From a bacterium (lineage in GTDB: Bacteria; Vulcanimicrobiota; Xenobia; Xenobiales; Xenobiaceae): a stretch of 8,425 nucleotides of DNA. The position numbers were made by a program, and so were the translations under genes. A model generated the notes under the pieces. The model searched no databases. It worked only from the letters and a program-made list of their open reading frames with translations, and was not told the origin of the DNA. Positions 1-7,200 of this stretch are shown here, one piece after another. The first letter of the stretch is position 1, and each line of letters starts with the position of its first letter. Location: positions 1-8,425 of the forward strand of contig JAFSXO010000167.1 of assembly GCA_017444045.1 (NCBI GenBank), written 5' to 3'.

Positions 1-20
1 ATCCTTTAGGGGGAGTTATA

Positions 21-50
21 ATGAGGATCTATTGGCCATTGCTTAACTAA
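21..50 (+). CDS. Possible 9-residue leader peptide
   Basis: An ATG at 21 is preceded by AGGGGGAG (8-15) at a 5-base spacing, and the frame reads MRIYWPLLN before TAA at 48-50. The strong purine tract is the only support. The same bases include TATAAT at 17-22, which could instead be a promoter -10 box whose -35 lies outside the window. No run of a single regulatory amino acid is seen, so an amino-acid attenuator is not supported. Confidence 0.12.
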   Translation: MRIYWPLLN

Positions 51-108
51 ACGACATTTAGCTTTAAGCTATATAATGAAGGGCATCAACCACAAAGAGG
101 GAATATTT

Positions 109-192
109 ATGCCGCCGACAAAAGGAATTGGCATTCCTGAGGGAATATGCCTAGATGGATTGGCTGAGCCAAGAGAAGGTGACCACAGCTGA
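109..192 (+). CDS. Possible small peptide of 27 residues, function unknown
   Basis: An ATG at 109 follows a GAGGG site (97-101) at a 7-base spacing and opens 27 codons ending in TGA (190-192). The frame is also open back to an ATG at 76, giving 38 residues, but that start has no comparable ribosome site. The peptide begins MPPTKGIGIPEG and is Gly/Pro/Glu rich, with one Cys. I do not recognise it. It has no membrane segment or signal peptide. It could be a genuine small protein, a leader peptide, or a fragment of a decayed gene; an ORF this short also arises by chance. The hairpin at 130-151 lies inside it. Confidence 0.2.
   Translation: MPPTKGIGIPEGICLDGLAEPREGDHS
130..151 (+). repeat. Small hairpin with alternative pairing
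   Basis: GGCATTCC (130-137) pairs with GGAATATGCC (142-151) around a TGAG loop, leaving a 2-base TA bulge at 146-147. A competing stem uses GGAAT (124-128) with ATTCC (133-137). The two cannot form together, because both use bases 133-137. No T-run follows, so it is not an intrinsic terminator. Stems this short can be chance. Confidence 0.3.
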
Positions 193-274
193 AGGAATTT
201 GCGGCTTACGCATATTGTATGAGCCAGAACGCCGACCAGCAGCGTAACACCAACACATATGAATAAACGAAAAA

Positions 275-306
275 CAATGCCATGACTCTTAATAGTTCTG
301 GCATTG
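275..306. promoter_or_regulatory. 8-bp perfect inverted repeat upstream of the propeller gene, possible operator
   Basis: CAATGCCA (275-282) and TGGCATTG (299-306) are exact reverse complements separated by 16 bases. Inside, 284-287 can pair with 294-297 after one mismatch, so as RNA it makes an extended hairpin. It lies 48 bases before the start codon at 354 and just upstream of a -10-like TATAAC (311-316). No good -35 (best about two of six matches) sits 17 bases before that hexamer. This layout suits a regulator-binding site overlapping a weak promoter, or a leader hairpin; there is no T-run for termination. Confidence 0.4.
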
Positions 307-353
307 AGGCTATAACGCAGTCATTAAACGCTTGTAAATAAGGAGAGGATCGC

Positions 354-1475
354 ATGAAAGGTTTTATGAACTTCGGCAGAACCGCCCTTTTGCTGGGCTT
401 CTGCTTCTGCTGCACGGTAAATACCGCAGAGGCCAACGCTTCGCTGACTCCTATATCAGCATTAAAAGCCAAAGGCGTTTATTCGGATAGCATGCATATA
501 GTTGGTACGTCCCCAGACAACCGTTATCTATGCGCCTACGGACGTGTGACCAAAGACAGCAAGCACAACGATTTCAGAAATCTTCTCTACATTTTCAATA
601 TCAACGCCGACAATTCCATCGGCAAAGTGAATATCTTCAATATCAAAGAGCTGCCCCGCATTGAGCAGCTGGCCTTCACCCCCGACAGCAAGTCCGTGGT
701 TCTGGTAGGCAAAATGGGCGCCAAAGTCATCAGGCTCGACATTGAGAGCGGCAACGTGACCACAATTATGGAGCACACAAAAGGACAGCCCGGCTTCCGT
801 GTTTTCCCCTTGGTGCTGATCAACAACAGCGGCGAGCTGCTGGTACAGGGTTATTTCTACGATGAAGACGGCTATTGCGGTCCCAACACCATATCTGTCT
901 TAGATGCCAATAAAACAGGCGTCGAGGCTTTCAATCTGTTCAGAGAAGTTGACAGGATGCAGCAAGAAGCGCGCCGCGACTATTTAACCTTTGTTGAGTA
1001 CTATCCCAGAAAAGATGTCGGCTTCATGGCGCTCAATAACGGCAAGAATATCTGGAATTGCTATAAATGGGAAGCCGATAAGAAGATCGAGCCCTTCGAC
1101 AAGGCTGAAGAAGTGCTAGGCTTCTGGGGCGGCGATTCCCGCATCCTCTATTCGGTCAAACGCGCTCCCAATTCTTATGACCTCGTTGTCTACGACGCCC
1201 ACACCAACGACAAGATCAAGCTGAGCGAAGGGCGCCGCACTCCTTACATGTATCTCTTCCTGTCCGCCGACGGAAAGACCGCGCTGTTTAACGATGCCGA
1301 CGACAACACCGGCACTACTCAGCTTTACTACGCCCGCGAAGGCGAAGGCTGGGAGATTAAACCGCTGCAGGATCTCAATAAGAGAGTGCGCACCGGCACG
1401 CTGCGCATCGCTCTGGACGGCAGCAGAGCCATCCAGCACAGCACCCAGGGACTGCGCATCATAGACATTAAGTAA
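354..1475 (+). CDS. Exported beta-propeller-like (WD40/TolB-like) protein, function unknown
   Basis: The 373-residue product begins with a Sec-type signal: a short N-region with Lys2 and Arg9, a hydrophobic core (about 11-20, ALLLGFCFCC) and a probable signal peptidase I site after AEA (residues 25-27). Two cysteines lie in the core but no proper lipobox is seen. The mature part carries scattered propeller-type turns: SPDN (53-56), TPDS (109-112) followed by a beta strand and VIRLDIESG, SADG (304-307) and ALDG (353-356). These resemble the S-P-D-G turns of WD40, PD40 or TolB blades, and the predicted content is mainly beta. No catalytic motif is evident. The start is set by AGGAG (341-345) eight bases before ATG; an in-frame ATG at codon 5 is too far from it. 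A terminator follows at 1495, so it appears monocistronic. Likely a periplasmic or surface protein, perhaps a binding scaffold; the fold is inferred, the partner unknown. Confidence 0.75.
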   Translation: MKGFMNFGRTALLLGFCFCCTVNTAEANASLTPISALKAKGVYSDSMHIVGTSPDNRYLCAYGRVTKDSKHNDFRNLLYIFNINADNSIGKVNIFNIKELPRIEQLAFTPDSKSVVLVGKMGAKVIRLDIESGNVTTIMEHTKGQPGFRVFPLVLINNSGELLVQGYFYDEDGYCGPNTISVLDANKTGVEAFNLFREVDRMQQEARRDYLTFVEYYPRKDVGFMALNNGKNIWNCYKWEADKKIEPFDKAEEVLGFWGGDSRILYSVKRAPNSYDLVVYDAHTNDKIKLSEGRRTPYMYLFLSADGKTALFNDADDNTGTTQLYYAREGEGWEIKPLQDLNKRVRTGTLRIALDGSRAIQHSTQGLRIIDIK

Positions 1476-1494
1476 GTCTGTCTCGCGCCATATT

Positions 1495-1531
1495 AGCCGT
1501 CCGCTGCGCTTCCCGCAACGGACGGCTTTTT
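1495..1531 (+). terminator. Rho-independent terminator after the propeller gene
   Basis: GCCGTCCG (1496-1503) pairs with CGGACGGC (1519-1526), with A1495-T1527 extending the stem. TGCG (1505-1508) can pair with CGCA (1514-1517) to form the inner part. Five T residues follow (1527-1531). It begins 20 bases after the TAA stop and should separate this gene from the lipoprotein gene. Confidence 0.85.
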
Positions 1532-1611
1532 CTGTCTGCTCAACAGCTTTGGCAGCCGATGCATCGAGCAGACGCAGGACTTAGCTTTTTATTGTACAAA
1601 AAATATAGTTT

Positions 1612-1632
1612 GTTTAGGACAACTACCTAAAC
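1612..1632. promoter_or_regulatory. Perfect 7+7 inverted repeat upstream of the lipoprotein gene, possible operator
   Basis: GTTTAGG (1612-1618) and CCTAAAC (1626-1632) are exact reverse complements with a 7-base spacer, giving a 14-base half-site centre distance that fits a dimeric DNA-binding protein. A -35-like TTGTAC lies at 1592-1597, and the -10 position expected 17 bases later (1615-1620, TAGGAC, weak) falls inside the repeat. The start codon is 65 bases downstream. The promoter assignment is weak; the repeat itself is plain. Confidence 0.4.
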
Positions 1633-1697
1633 TTTCATTATCAGAAACACGCCAAATTGCCCATCGGCAGGCAACAACATGCGGAGAGTATCACACC

Positions 1698-2231
1698 GTG
1701 CGATTAGTCAAAACCATTTCCATATTGCTTATGCTTGGAGCTTTGGGCTGCAGTACCCCAGAAGGGCAGAATGCCGTCATGTATCTAAGCTCCGTTACCA
1801 TACAGGAGCGCCGCATTGAAACAGACGCCAAATGTATTGACAAAATAATCGACAGCAGTGACAGCTCCACGCTCGATCGCCAAGCCCTTATAGACGCGAT
1901 AAAAAAAGCTAAAAAGACCGCCAGCACCGGCAAAGAAGAGCTGGAGAAGCTGCACGTTCCCGAATCCACCAAGAAAATCCATGAGCTTTATAAACAGATA
2001 TTTGCTCTAAACATCCAGCAAATCGACATTGCCGGGCAAATACTCAGCTCTGCTGATAGCGCAAAAAACGCCGAGATGCTAAAGCAGCTGGCTGACATAA
2101 AAAAACAGATTGAGACCTTAAGCCAGGAAATCCTCGACGAGAAACGCGCCCTTTCTGCTAGCTACCAAGAAGTACAGCTTCCAGAAGCTTCCCCGGCCGC
2201 AGCTCAGCCAAACACCCATCAAAGCAACTAG
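1698..2231 (+). CDS. Small helical lipoprotein, function unknown
   Basis: The 177-residue product starts at GTG with GGAGAG (1683-1688) nine bases upstream; no in-frame ATG competes upstream. The N-terminus is a lipoprotein signal: basic residues Arg2 and Lys5, a hydrophobic core (6-15) and ALGC, so Cys18 is the likely lipidated residue. Serine at mature position 2 is compatible with outer-membrane sorting by the Lol rule known for enterobacteria. Residues about 60-155 are charged and rich in Lys, Glu, Ala, Leu, Ile and Gln, predicted to be long helices, probably coiled coil. The last 20 residues are a Pro/Ala/Gln tail. One further Cys lies at residue 46. No enzymatic motif is visible. The acyl-CoA ligase gene follows 71 bases later with no terminator between, so co-transcription is possible. 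I do not recognise a named family. Confidence 0.75.
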   Translation: MRLVKTISILLMLGALGCSTPEGQNAVMYLSSVTIQERRIETDAKCIDKIIDSSDSSTLDRQALIDAIKKAKKTASTGKEELEKLHVPESTKKIHELYKQIFALNIQQIDIAGQILSSADSAKNAEMLKQLADIKKQIETLSQEILDEKRALSASYQEVQLPEASPAAAQPNTHQSN

Positions 2232-2302
2232 CAGCCTTTTATCATTTTATCTGATTATTGCGCTATTAACAAAGCTTCTACATAATTCGCCAGAGGACAG
2301 CC

Positions 2303-4063
2303 GTGCCCAGTTCCTTTAACTTCATTGCTCAGCTGATTCAAAACAGATACAAATACGGCGAACGTGCCGCCTATCGTTATTTTCACGACGGCCAGTGGCT
2401 TTCAGTATCGTGGCGCTTATTTATAGAGCACATAAAACAGTATGCTTCAGCATTGCTGAGCTATGGCATTGCCCCCGGCGACAAAGTAGCCCTATACGCT
2501 CCCAACTGTCCAGCCTGGAGCGAGATAGATTACGCCTGCATGGCCATAAAAGCGGTAAGCGTAGCCATTCACGCTACCGTTTCGAAACAGTCGCTGCATC
2601 AGATAATAGACGAGACTTCGCCGCGGCTGATTTTTGCCGGCAATGCGGAACTAGCCCGCAAGCTAGAAGGCCACGCGGAGCCTAGCAGCATTGTCATAAT
2701 AAGCGGCAGCTGTCCCGGCTGTCATACACTCCAGCAGTTTCTCAGCACAGCACTGCGCCCAGACTGGGATCGAGAAGTGGCTTCCACCTCCCCCGACGAC
2801 CTGTGGACCATCGTATACACCTCGGGAACCACGGGAAGAATGCGCGGAGCTATGCTTACTTACGGCAACATCGGACACCAAATTGAAGCTCACCGCCATG
2901 TTCTGCCCGACCTTGATGACAGCGATTCGTCATTTTGCCTGCTGCCGCTTAGCCACGTATTTGAGCGCGGCTGGTCTGCTATTCAATACGCGTGGGGCCT
3001 AACCCATCACTATTGCCCAATTTCCCCCGATATCATCAAGGCTATAAAAAGCGCCCAGCCCTCTATCGTTTGCGTAGTACCGAGAATATTGGAAAAGATC
3101 TACATATCTTTCAATGAGCATCTAGAGCATCTGCCAAGCTGGGCAAAATCTCTATTTAAACACTCGCTAGAAAGTGGCAAAAGATACGCTCAGTATCAGG
3201 CAGAAGGAAAAAGGATCGGCAGCATGATGCGCATGAGCCATGCCATGCTGGACAGAATAGTCTTTTCCAGAATACGTTCGCTCTTCGGCGGCAGACTAAA
3301 GCACTGCGTAGTAGGAAGCGCGGCCTTAGTTCCCGAGGTGCACGAGTTCTTCCGCGCTGCCGGCATTTTCATTAACGGAGGCTATGGCCTAACCGAGACA
3401 ACAGCCACCATAACCTCCACCCCAGTAGGCCATAGCATACCGAATACCGTTGGCGTCCCCCTTCAGGGCTTAGATGTCCGCCTAGGAGATGACGATGAGA
3501 TTCAGGTCAAGGGCCCAACAGTAATGCTAGGCTATTACCGGAACGACGAAGAGACCGCCAAAGCCTTCACCCCAGACGGTTATTTTCGCACCGGCGATGT
3601 AGGCCGCTTTCTTCCTAACGGCTATCTGAGCATTACCGACAGACTGAAGGATTTTATTCGCACCTCTACCGGAAAGTATGTGTCCCCCCAGCACCTAGAG
3701 GCCATGCTCTGCATGAGCCCTTATATTGATCAGGCGGCCATTGTGGGCGAAGGGCACTCGTGGATAGGCGCTTTGGTAGTGCCCGATTTTAAAAAGCTGC
3801 AAAAGCTGGCGGCCCAAATGGGCATCGAAGCCTCTAAAGTATGCGATCTTCTAAGCGACAGCCACATCATCAGCTTCATCCAGGAACAGGTCGACGCTAT
3901 CCTGAAGGACGAAGCCAAGCACGAGCAGGTACATAAAATCGCCCTGCTCGAGCATCCGTTTACCACCGACAACGGAGAGCTGACACCGACCATGAAGCTG
4001 CGCCGCAGGGCCATAAGAGAACACTATCGCGACACCATTGACAGCATGTTTGCGCTTAGCTGA
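2303..4063 (+). CDS. AMP-forming long-chain fatty-acid--CoA ligase
   Basis: This 586-residue protein belongs to the adenylate-forming (ANL) superfamily and should activate a fatty acid with ATP to acyl-AMP and then transfer it to CoA, in the cytoplasm. Motifs in order: phosphate-binding YTSGTTG (172-178), GGYGLTETT (359-367), YFRTGD (427-432, Asp432 for ribose), DRLKDFIRTSTGKYVSP (from 446, the hinge to the C-terminal domain) and GELTPTMKLRR with Lys565, the expected catalytic lysine. The form and length fit bacterial long-chain acyl-CoA synthetases of the FAA1/FadD15 type. An oddity is GRMRG after the TSGTTG loop, where most relatives have GxPKG: Pro is Met and the Lys is Arg. The start is GTG at 2303 with AGAGGA (2292-2297) five bases upstream. 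The exact substrate chain length, or whether it loads a carrier protein instead of CoA, cannot be read from the sequence. Confidence 0.93.
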   Translation: MPSSFNFIAQLIQNRYKYGERAAYRYFHDGQWLSVSWRLFIEHIKQYASALLSYGIAPGDKVALYAPNCPAWSEIDYACMAIKAVSVAIHATVSKQSLHQIIDETSPRLIFAGNAELARKLEGHAEPSSIVIISGSCPGCHTLQQFLSTALRPDWDREVASTSPDDLWTIVYTSGTTGRMRGAMLTYGNIGHQIEAHRHVLPDLDDSDSSFCLLPLSHVFERGWSAIQYAWGLTHHYCPISPDIIKAIKSAQPSIVCVVPRILEKIYISFNEHLEHLPSWAKSLFKHSLESGKRYAQYQAEGKRIGSMMRMSHAMLDRIVFSRIRSLFGGRLKHCVVGSAALVPEVHEFFRAAGIFINGGYGLTETTATITSTPVGHSIPNTVGVPLQGLDVRLGDDDEIQVKGPTVMLGYYRNDEETAKAFTPDGYFRTGDVGRFLPNGYLSITDRLKDFIRTSTGKYVSPQHLEAMLCMSPYIDQAAIVGEGHSWIGALVVPDFKKLQKLAAQMGIEASKVCDLLSDSHIISFIQEQVDAILKDEAKHEQVHKIALLEHPFTTDNGELTPTMKLRRRAIREHYRDTIDSMFALS

Positions 4064-4092
4064 TGGCGTGTCACTTACAAAAACAGACATAA

Positions 4093-4123
4093 AAAAAGCG
4101 TTAGTCATAAACTAACGCTTTTT
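4093..4123. terminator. Bidirectional rho-independent terminator between convergent genes
   Basis: AAAAAGCGTTAGT (4093-4105) and ACTAACGCTTTTT (4111-4123) form a perfect 13-bp stem around a CATAA loop. Reading plus it ends in five T; reading minus the run from 4097 down to 4091 gives seven T. It can therefore stop transcription of the acyl-CoA ligase from the left and of the large minus-strand gene from the right. Confidence 0.9.
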
Positions 4124-4165
4124 GCTACTCACTCATGCTGGCTCCACAGGAGAAGCGGAACCCAT

Positions 4166-4200
4166 CGGGCAAGCGCTCAGCAGAGCGCGGCGCTTGCCCG
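4166..4200. repeat. GC-rich hairpin just after the stop of the large minus-strand gene
   Basis: CGGGCAAGCG (4166-4175) and CGCTTGCCCG (4191-4200) form a perfect 10-bp stem. An alternative inner stem GCGCTC (4173-4178) with GAGCGC (4183-4188) overlaps it. On the minus strand it begins 16 bases after the TAG stop codon (4217-4219). No T-run follows in either direction, so alone it is not a classic terminator; it may protect the 3' end of the mRNA or act together with the terminator at 4093-4123. Confidence 0.6.
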
Positions 4201-4216
4201 TAGCAAATCGGTTCAG

Positions 4217-7200
4217 CTAGTTGGCACCTCTGAAGCTGTCGGAGATCTCCACGTGCCAGGCCTCGCCGCCGACAGGCAGACCCAAACCGACCTCTCTCAT
4301 AGCATCGATTGCGCCGGGATAATCGCCGATGTTCATGCCGCCGATGGCGCAGTCAGCAGCCAAGCCAGATTCGTGGCGAGAGGTACCAGGTTTAGCCGCC
4401 AAATTGCCAGTGCCGTTCAGGTAGGCGTTATAAAGCGCTACCTGCTCTTCATAAGAGCGGAAGCCGGAGGTAACGTGAACCTGAACACCCAAAATCTCAC
4501 CGACCTGCGCTAAGCGGTTGAGCAGATCTTCATTCAGCCCCTCAATATCGCCTTCGACATACATGGCTACGATATCGCGGCCGATCGTGTCGAGCAAGCC
4601 CTTAGTGGCATCGGTGGTGGCGACCTGTACTGCCTTATCGGCGTCTAAGCCCAAAGCCTGCCAGTTTCTGGCTTCATTGGCTTCAGCACCGACACCATTG
4701 GCCAGCCACTCCGCGCCATCTTCACCATTCGCGGAATGAGCCGCGACCGCATTGTCGGCCTGCGCCATAGCGTAATTGCTGACGCCCTGCATGAAGATTT
4801 CGGCCTTCTGGTTGTTGAGCTCATCTCCGCCATTGACCTCGTCATTGATCATCTGGGCAACATCTTCACCCTGGGCGGCCGCCAAAGCCGCGGCGCCATA
4901 AGGACCAAACATCTCGTTGGCTTCGGTGAAGGTTAAATCGGGGTGGCTTTCCAGATAAGCATTGACCTTGTCCTGGGTAGCCTCGAAGGAGCCATTGCCT
5001 TCGTCGCCCAAAGCAGTCACGGATTCGCGCAAAGCGGCGACCTCGGAGCGCTGCGGCTCAGGCAGCGTGGCCATCTGCTGCATAAACTCGGCCTCATTAA
5101 GGTCATTGACGCCCTCGGTTACGCGCTCCTGAGCTCTGGCATAAGAACCGGCGGCATCGCCCAGCGCCTGCATGGCCGCTAAGTCGTCACCCTCTAAGCC
5201 CTCGAGCTGAGCATCTGAGTAGGAGGCCAAAGCCTGCATGGCCGCGATGTTGGGATCCTCGCCAGCTTCCTCAGCCTTAGCGATAGCCTCTTCCATAGCG
5301 CTTCTGGCGCCATCCTTCAGGGATTCAGGCATATTCTCCAAGGCGCTCTGGGTCTGCTCGTAAGCTTCCTGCTCCTGAGCGGCCAGGGTTGTGTAACCGT
5401 TTTCCACGATCTCCAGCGCCTCAGAGTTGTACGGATCCTCCATCAGGCGATCCTTGGCCCAATCCATCAGCTCAGTGGTAACTTCGCCGTTAATCTCCAT
5501 TTCGAGAGACTTCTTCTCGTCCTCGCTGAGCTCTTCATAGTCTTTGCCGTACTTGTCCTGAGCCGCCTGATTTTCGGCCTGAGCGCGGGCGCCTTCAACG
5601 GGCGCGCCCAATTCCTCGGCAGCCTTATTAAGCTGGAACTCGGCTTCCTCTTCGCGCATGCCGCGAATAGTCTCATCCTCCATCTCCTTCTCGGAGATTT
5701 TGGCTTCGATGGCGCTCAGCTCGTCCTCTGCAGTGGCCAGGTCGGTCTCAGCCTGCTCCATTTCCTCCTGCAGGGTCTTGAGCTGTTCATCGTTTTCCAA
5801 GGCTTCCTGAAGCTCGGGATTATCCTCGCTCAGCTTCTCCATGGCCTCGTCCATGCGCGCCTGAGCGTCGTCCATCTTGACCTGCTGAGCATCGATTTCC
5901 TGCTGGGCCGCGACAGACTCATCGTTTATGCGATCCTTTTCAGTCTGCAGCTCCTGGAATTCAGCTTCCAGATCGCTCTTTTCAGCTTCCAGATCGCTGA
6001 TCTTCGCCTCTAGCTCGGACTTTTTGGCCTCATAGGCGGCCAGCTCAGACTCATAAGCGGCCTGGGCGCTTCCGTCCTCATCATCGCCCGCGGGAGGCGT
6101 AGGAGGCTGCAGAGAGCCTAGCTCTTCTTGGGTAGACGAAAGCTCGGACTCATTGGCAGCTCTGTCCTGAGCATTGGTGTACAGGGCCTGATCGTTCTTG
6201 ACGGCATCCTGATTCAGCTGATTTAGCTTCTGCTGCGATTCGTTCTTGGCGGCGCTGGCTTCGTCAAAATCCTTTTTGGCCTCTTCATACTCTTTGGACA
6301 GCTTGCTGTTCTCGCCCTCGAGCTTATCGCCTAAGACCTCTTCCATAACCTCCTGGCGGCGATCGTTAATAGCTCCCTGCTTCTCATCGATCTTGCCCTT
6401 CAGGTCGCCGATATCGTTCTGCTTTTCGGAGCGCAGATTCTGCAGCTCATTCAGATTATCGGGAAGCTCGCCGACTTCTCCGCCCGCGGCATTGCCATTG
6501 CTGCCAGCAGCATTGGTGCCTCCGGCCCCTCCGGCCCCTCCAGCACCGCGAGCTCCGCCCGCACCGCCAGCGCCTCCGACGTTACCGCCGCCACCGTTGC
6601 CACCGCCGCCGTTGCCGCCGCCTTCGCCACCCTGCTGCGTAGCCTGTTCAGCGGCAGCCTCTGTAGGCTGGGGCTCAACAGCATTCTCAGCGGCTTTCTC
6701 AGGCTCTTCAGCCTTGGCCTTTTCTTCAGCCTTCTTGGCTTCTTCCTCGGCGGTCTTAGCTACATCGGATTCATTGTATTCTTTTAACGCCTCGGAAACG
6801 GCTTCGTAGGTATCTTCATCAAGACCGCCTTCTAAGCCCAGCTCGCTGAGGATTTTACCCAGGCCATTATCCTTGTTTTCGGGGTCATCCTTATACTGCT
6901 GGACCAAATCAGCGATATAAGCATTGATCTCATCGCGGGTCATCGGCTCCTTGCCATCTGCCGCACGCGCCTGGTTTTCTTCATTTATGCTATAGAGAAG
7001 ATCGTTTAAGCCCTGAGTCTGCTCATCGGTCAGCGAACCTGCCTCCTGTCCGAAAAGCTCCTCTACGATTTCCTGAGTAAACTGAGAATCAAAGGCCTCG
7101 CGTTTAATCTGGTCGGGAGTTTTATCAGCGCCTTCTGAACTGTCAGCGGACAAAACCTCGCCAGCATCGGCAGCAGCAGCTAAGCCTTTATCGGACAGCT

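Larger units (their letters stand above)
1..353. other. Gene-poor leader region with short ORFs and small inverted repeats
   Basis: No ORF of ordinary length with coding character fills this stretch. It holds two TATAAT hexamers (17-22 and 72-77) without good -35 partners inside the window, a 13-base palindrome (59-71, TAGCTT-T-AAGCTA), a hairpin (130-151), and a strong inverted repeat (275-306). Three very short ORFs are visible: 21-50 (9 codons, after an AGGGGGAG site at 8-15), 76-192 or 109-192 (38 or 27 codons), and 219-266 (15 codons). The minus-strand ORF crossing 206-472 overlaps the signal-peptide region of the next gene and has no coding support. The region may be an untranslated leader, a small regulatory RNA, or decayed remnants of a gene; nothing seen decides between these. 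Confidence 0.5.

Noticed and set aside
190..192. TGA in the small ORF as a recoded codon, since the frame stays open for a few codons after it
   Set aside because: The frame closes again at 217-219, the acyl-CoA ligase ends cleanly in TGA, and no selenocysteine-type structure is evident.
206..472. An 88-codon minus-strand ORF at the start of the propeller gene
   Set aside because: It runs antisense across the signal-peptide coding region and leader, has no Shine-Dalgarno, and shows no recognisable domain.
4253..5182. Several plus-strand ORFs of 66-86 codons opposite the large gene
   Set aside because: They are antisense shadows of a long gene with strong codon bias; none has a ribosome site or a domain.
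6246..6809. A 187-codon plus-strand ORF rich in Pro, Ala and Ser
   Set aside because: It is the antisense of the Gly/Ala/Glu-rich low-complexity part of the large gene, has no ribosome site, and its composition follows directly from that bias.
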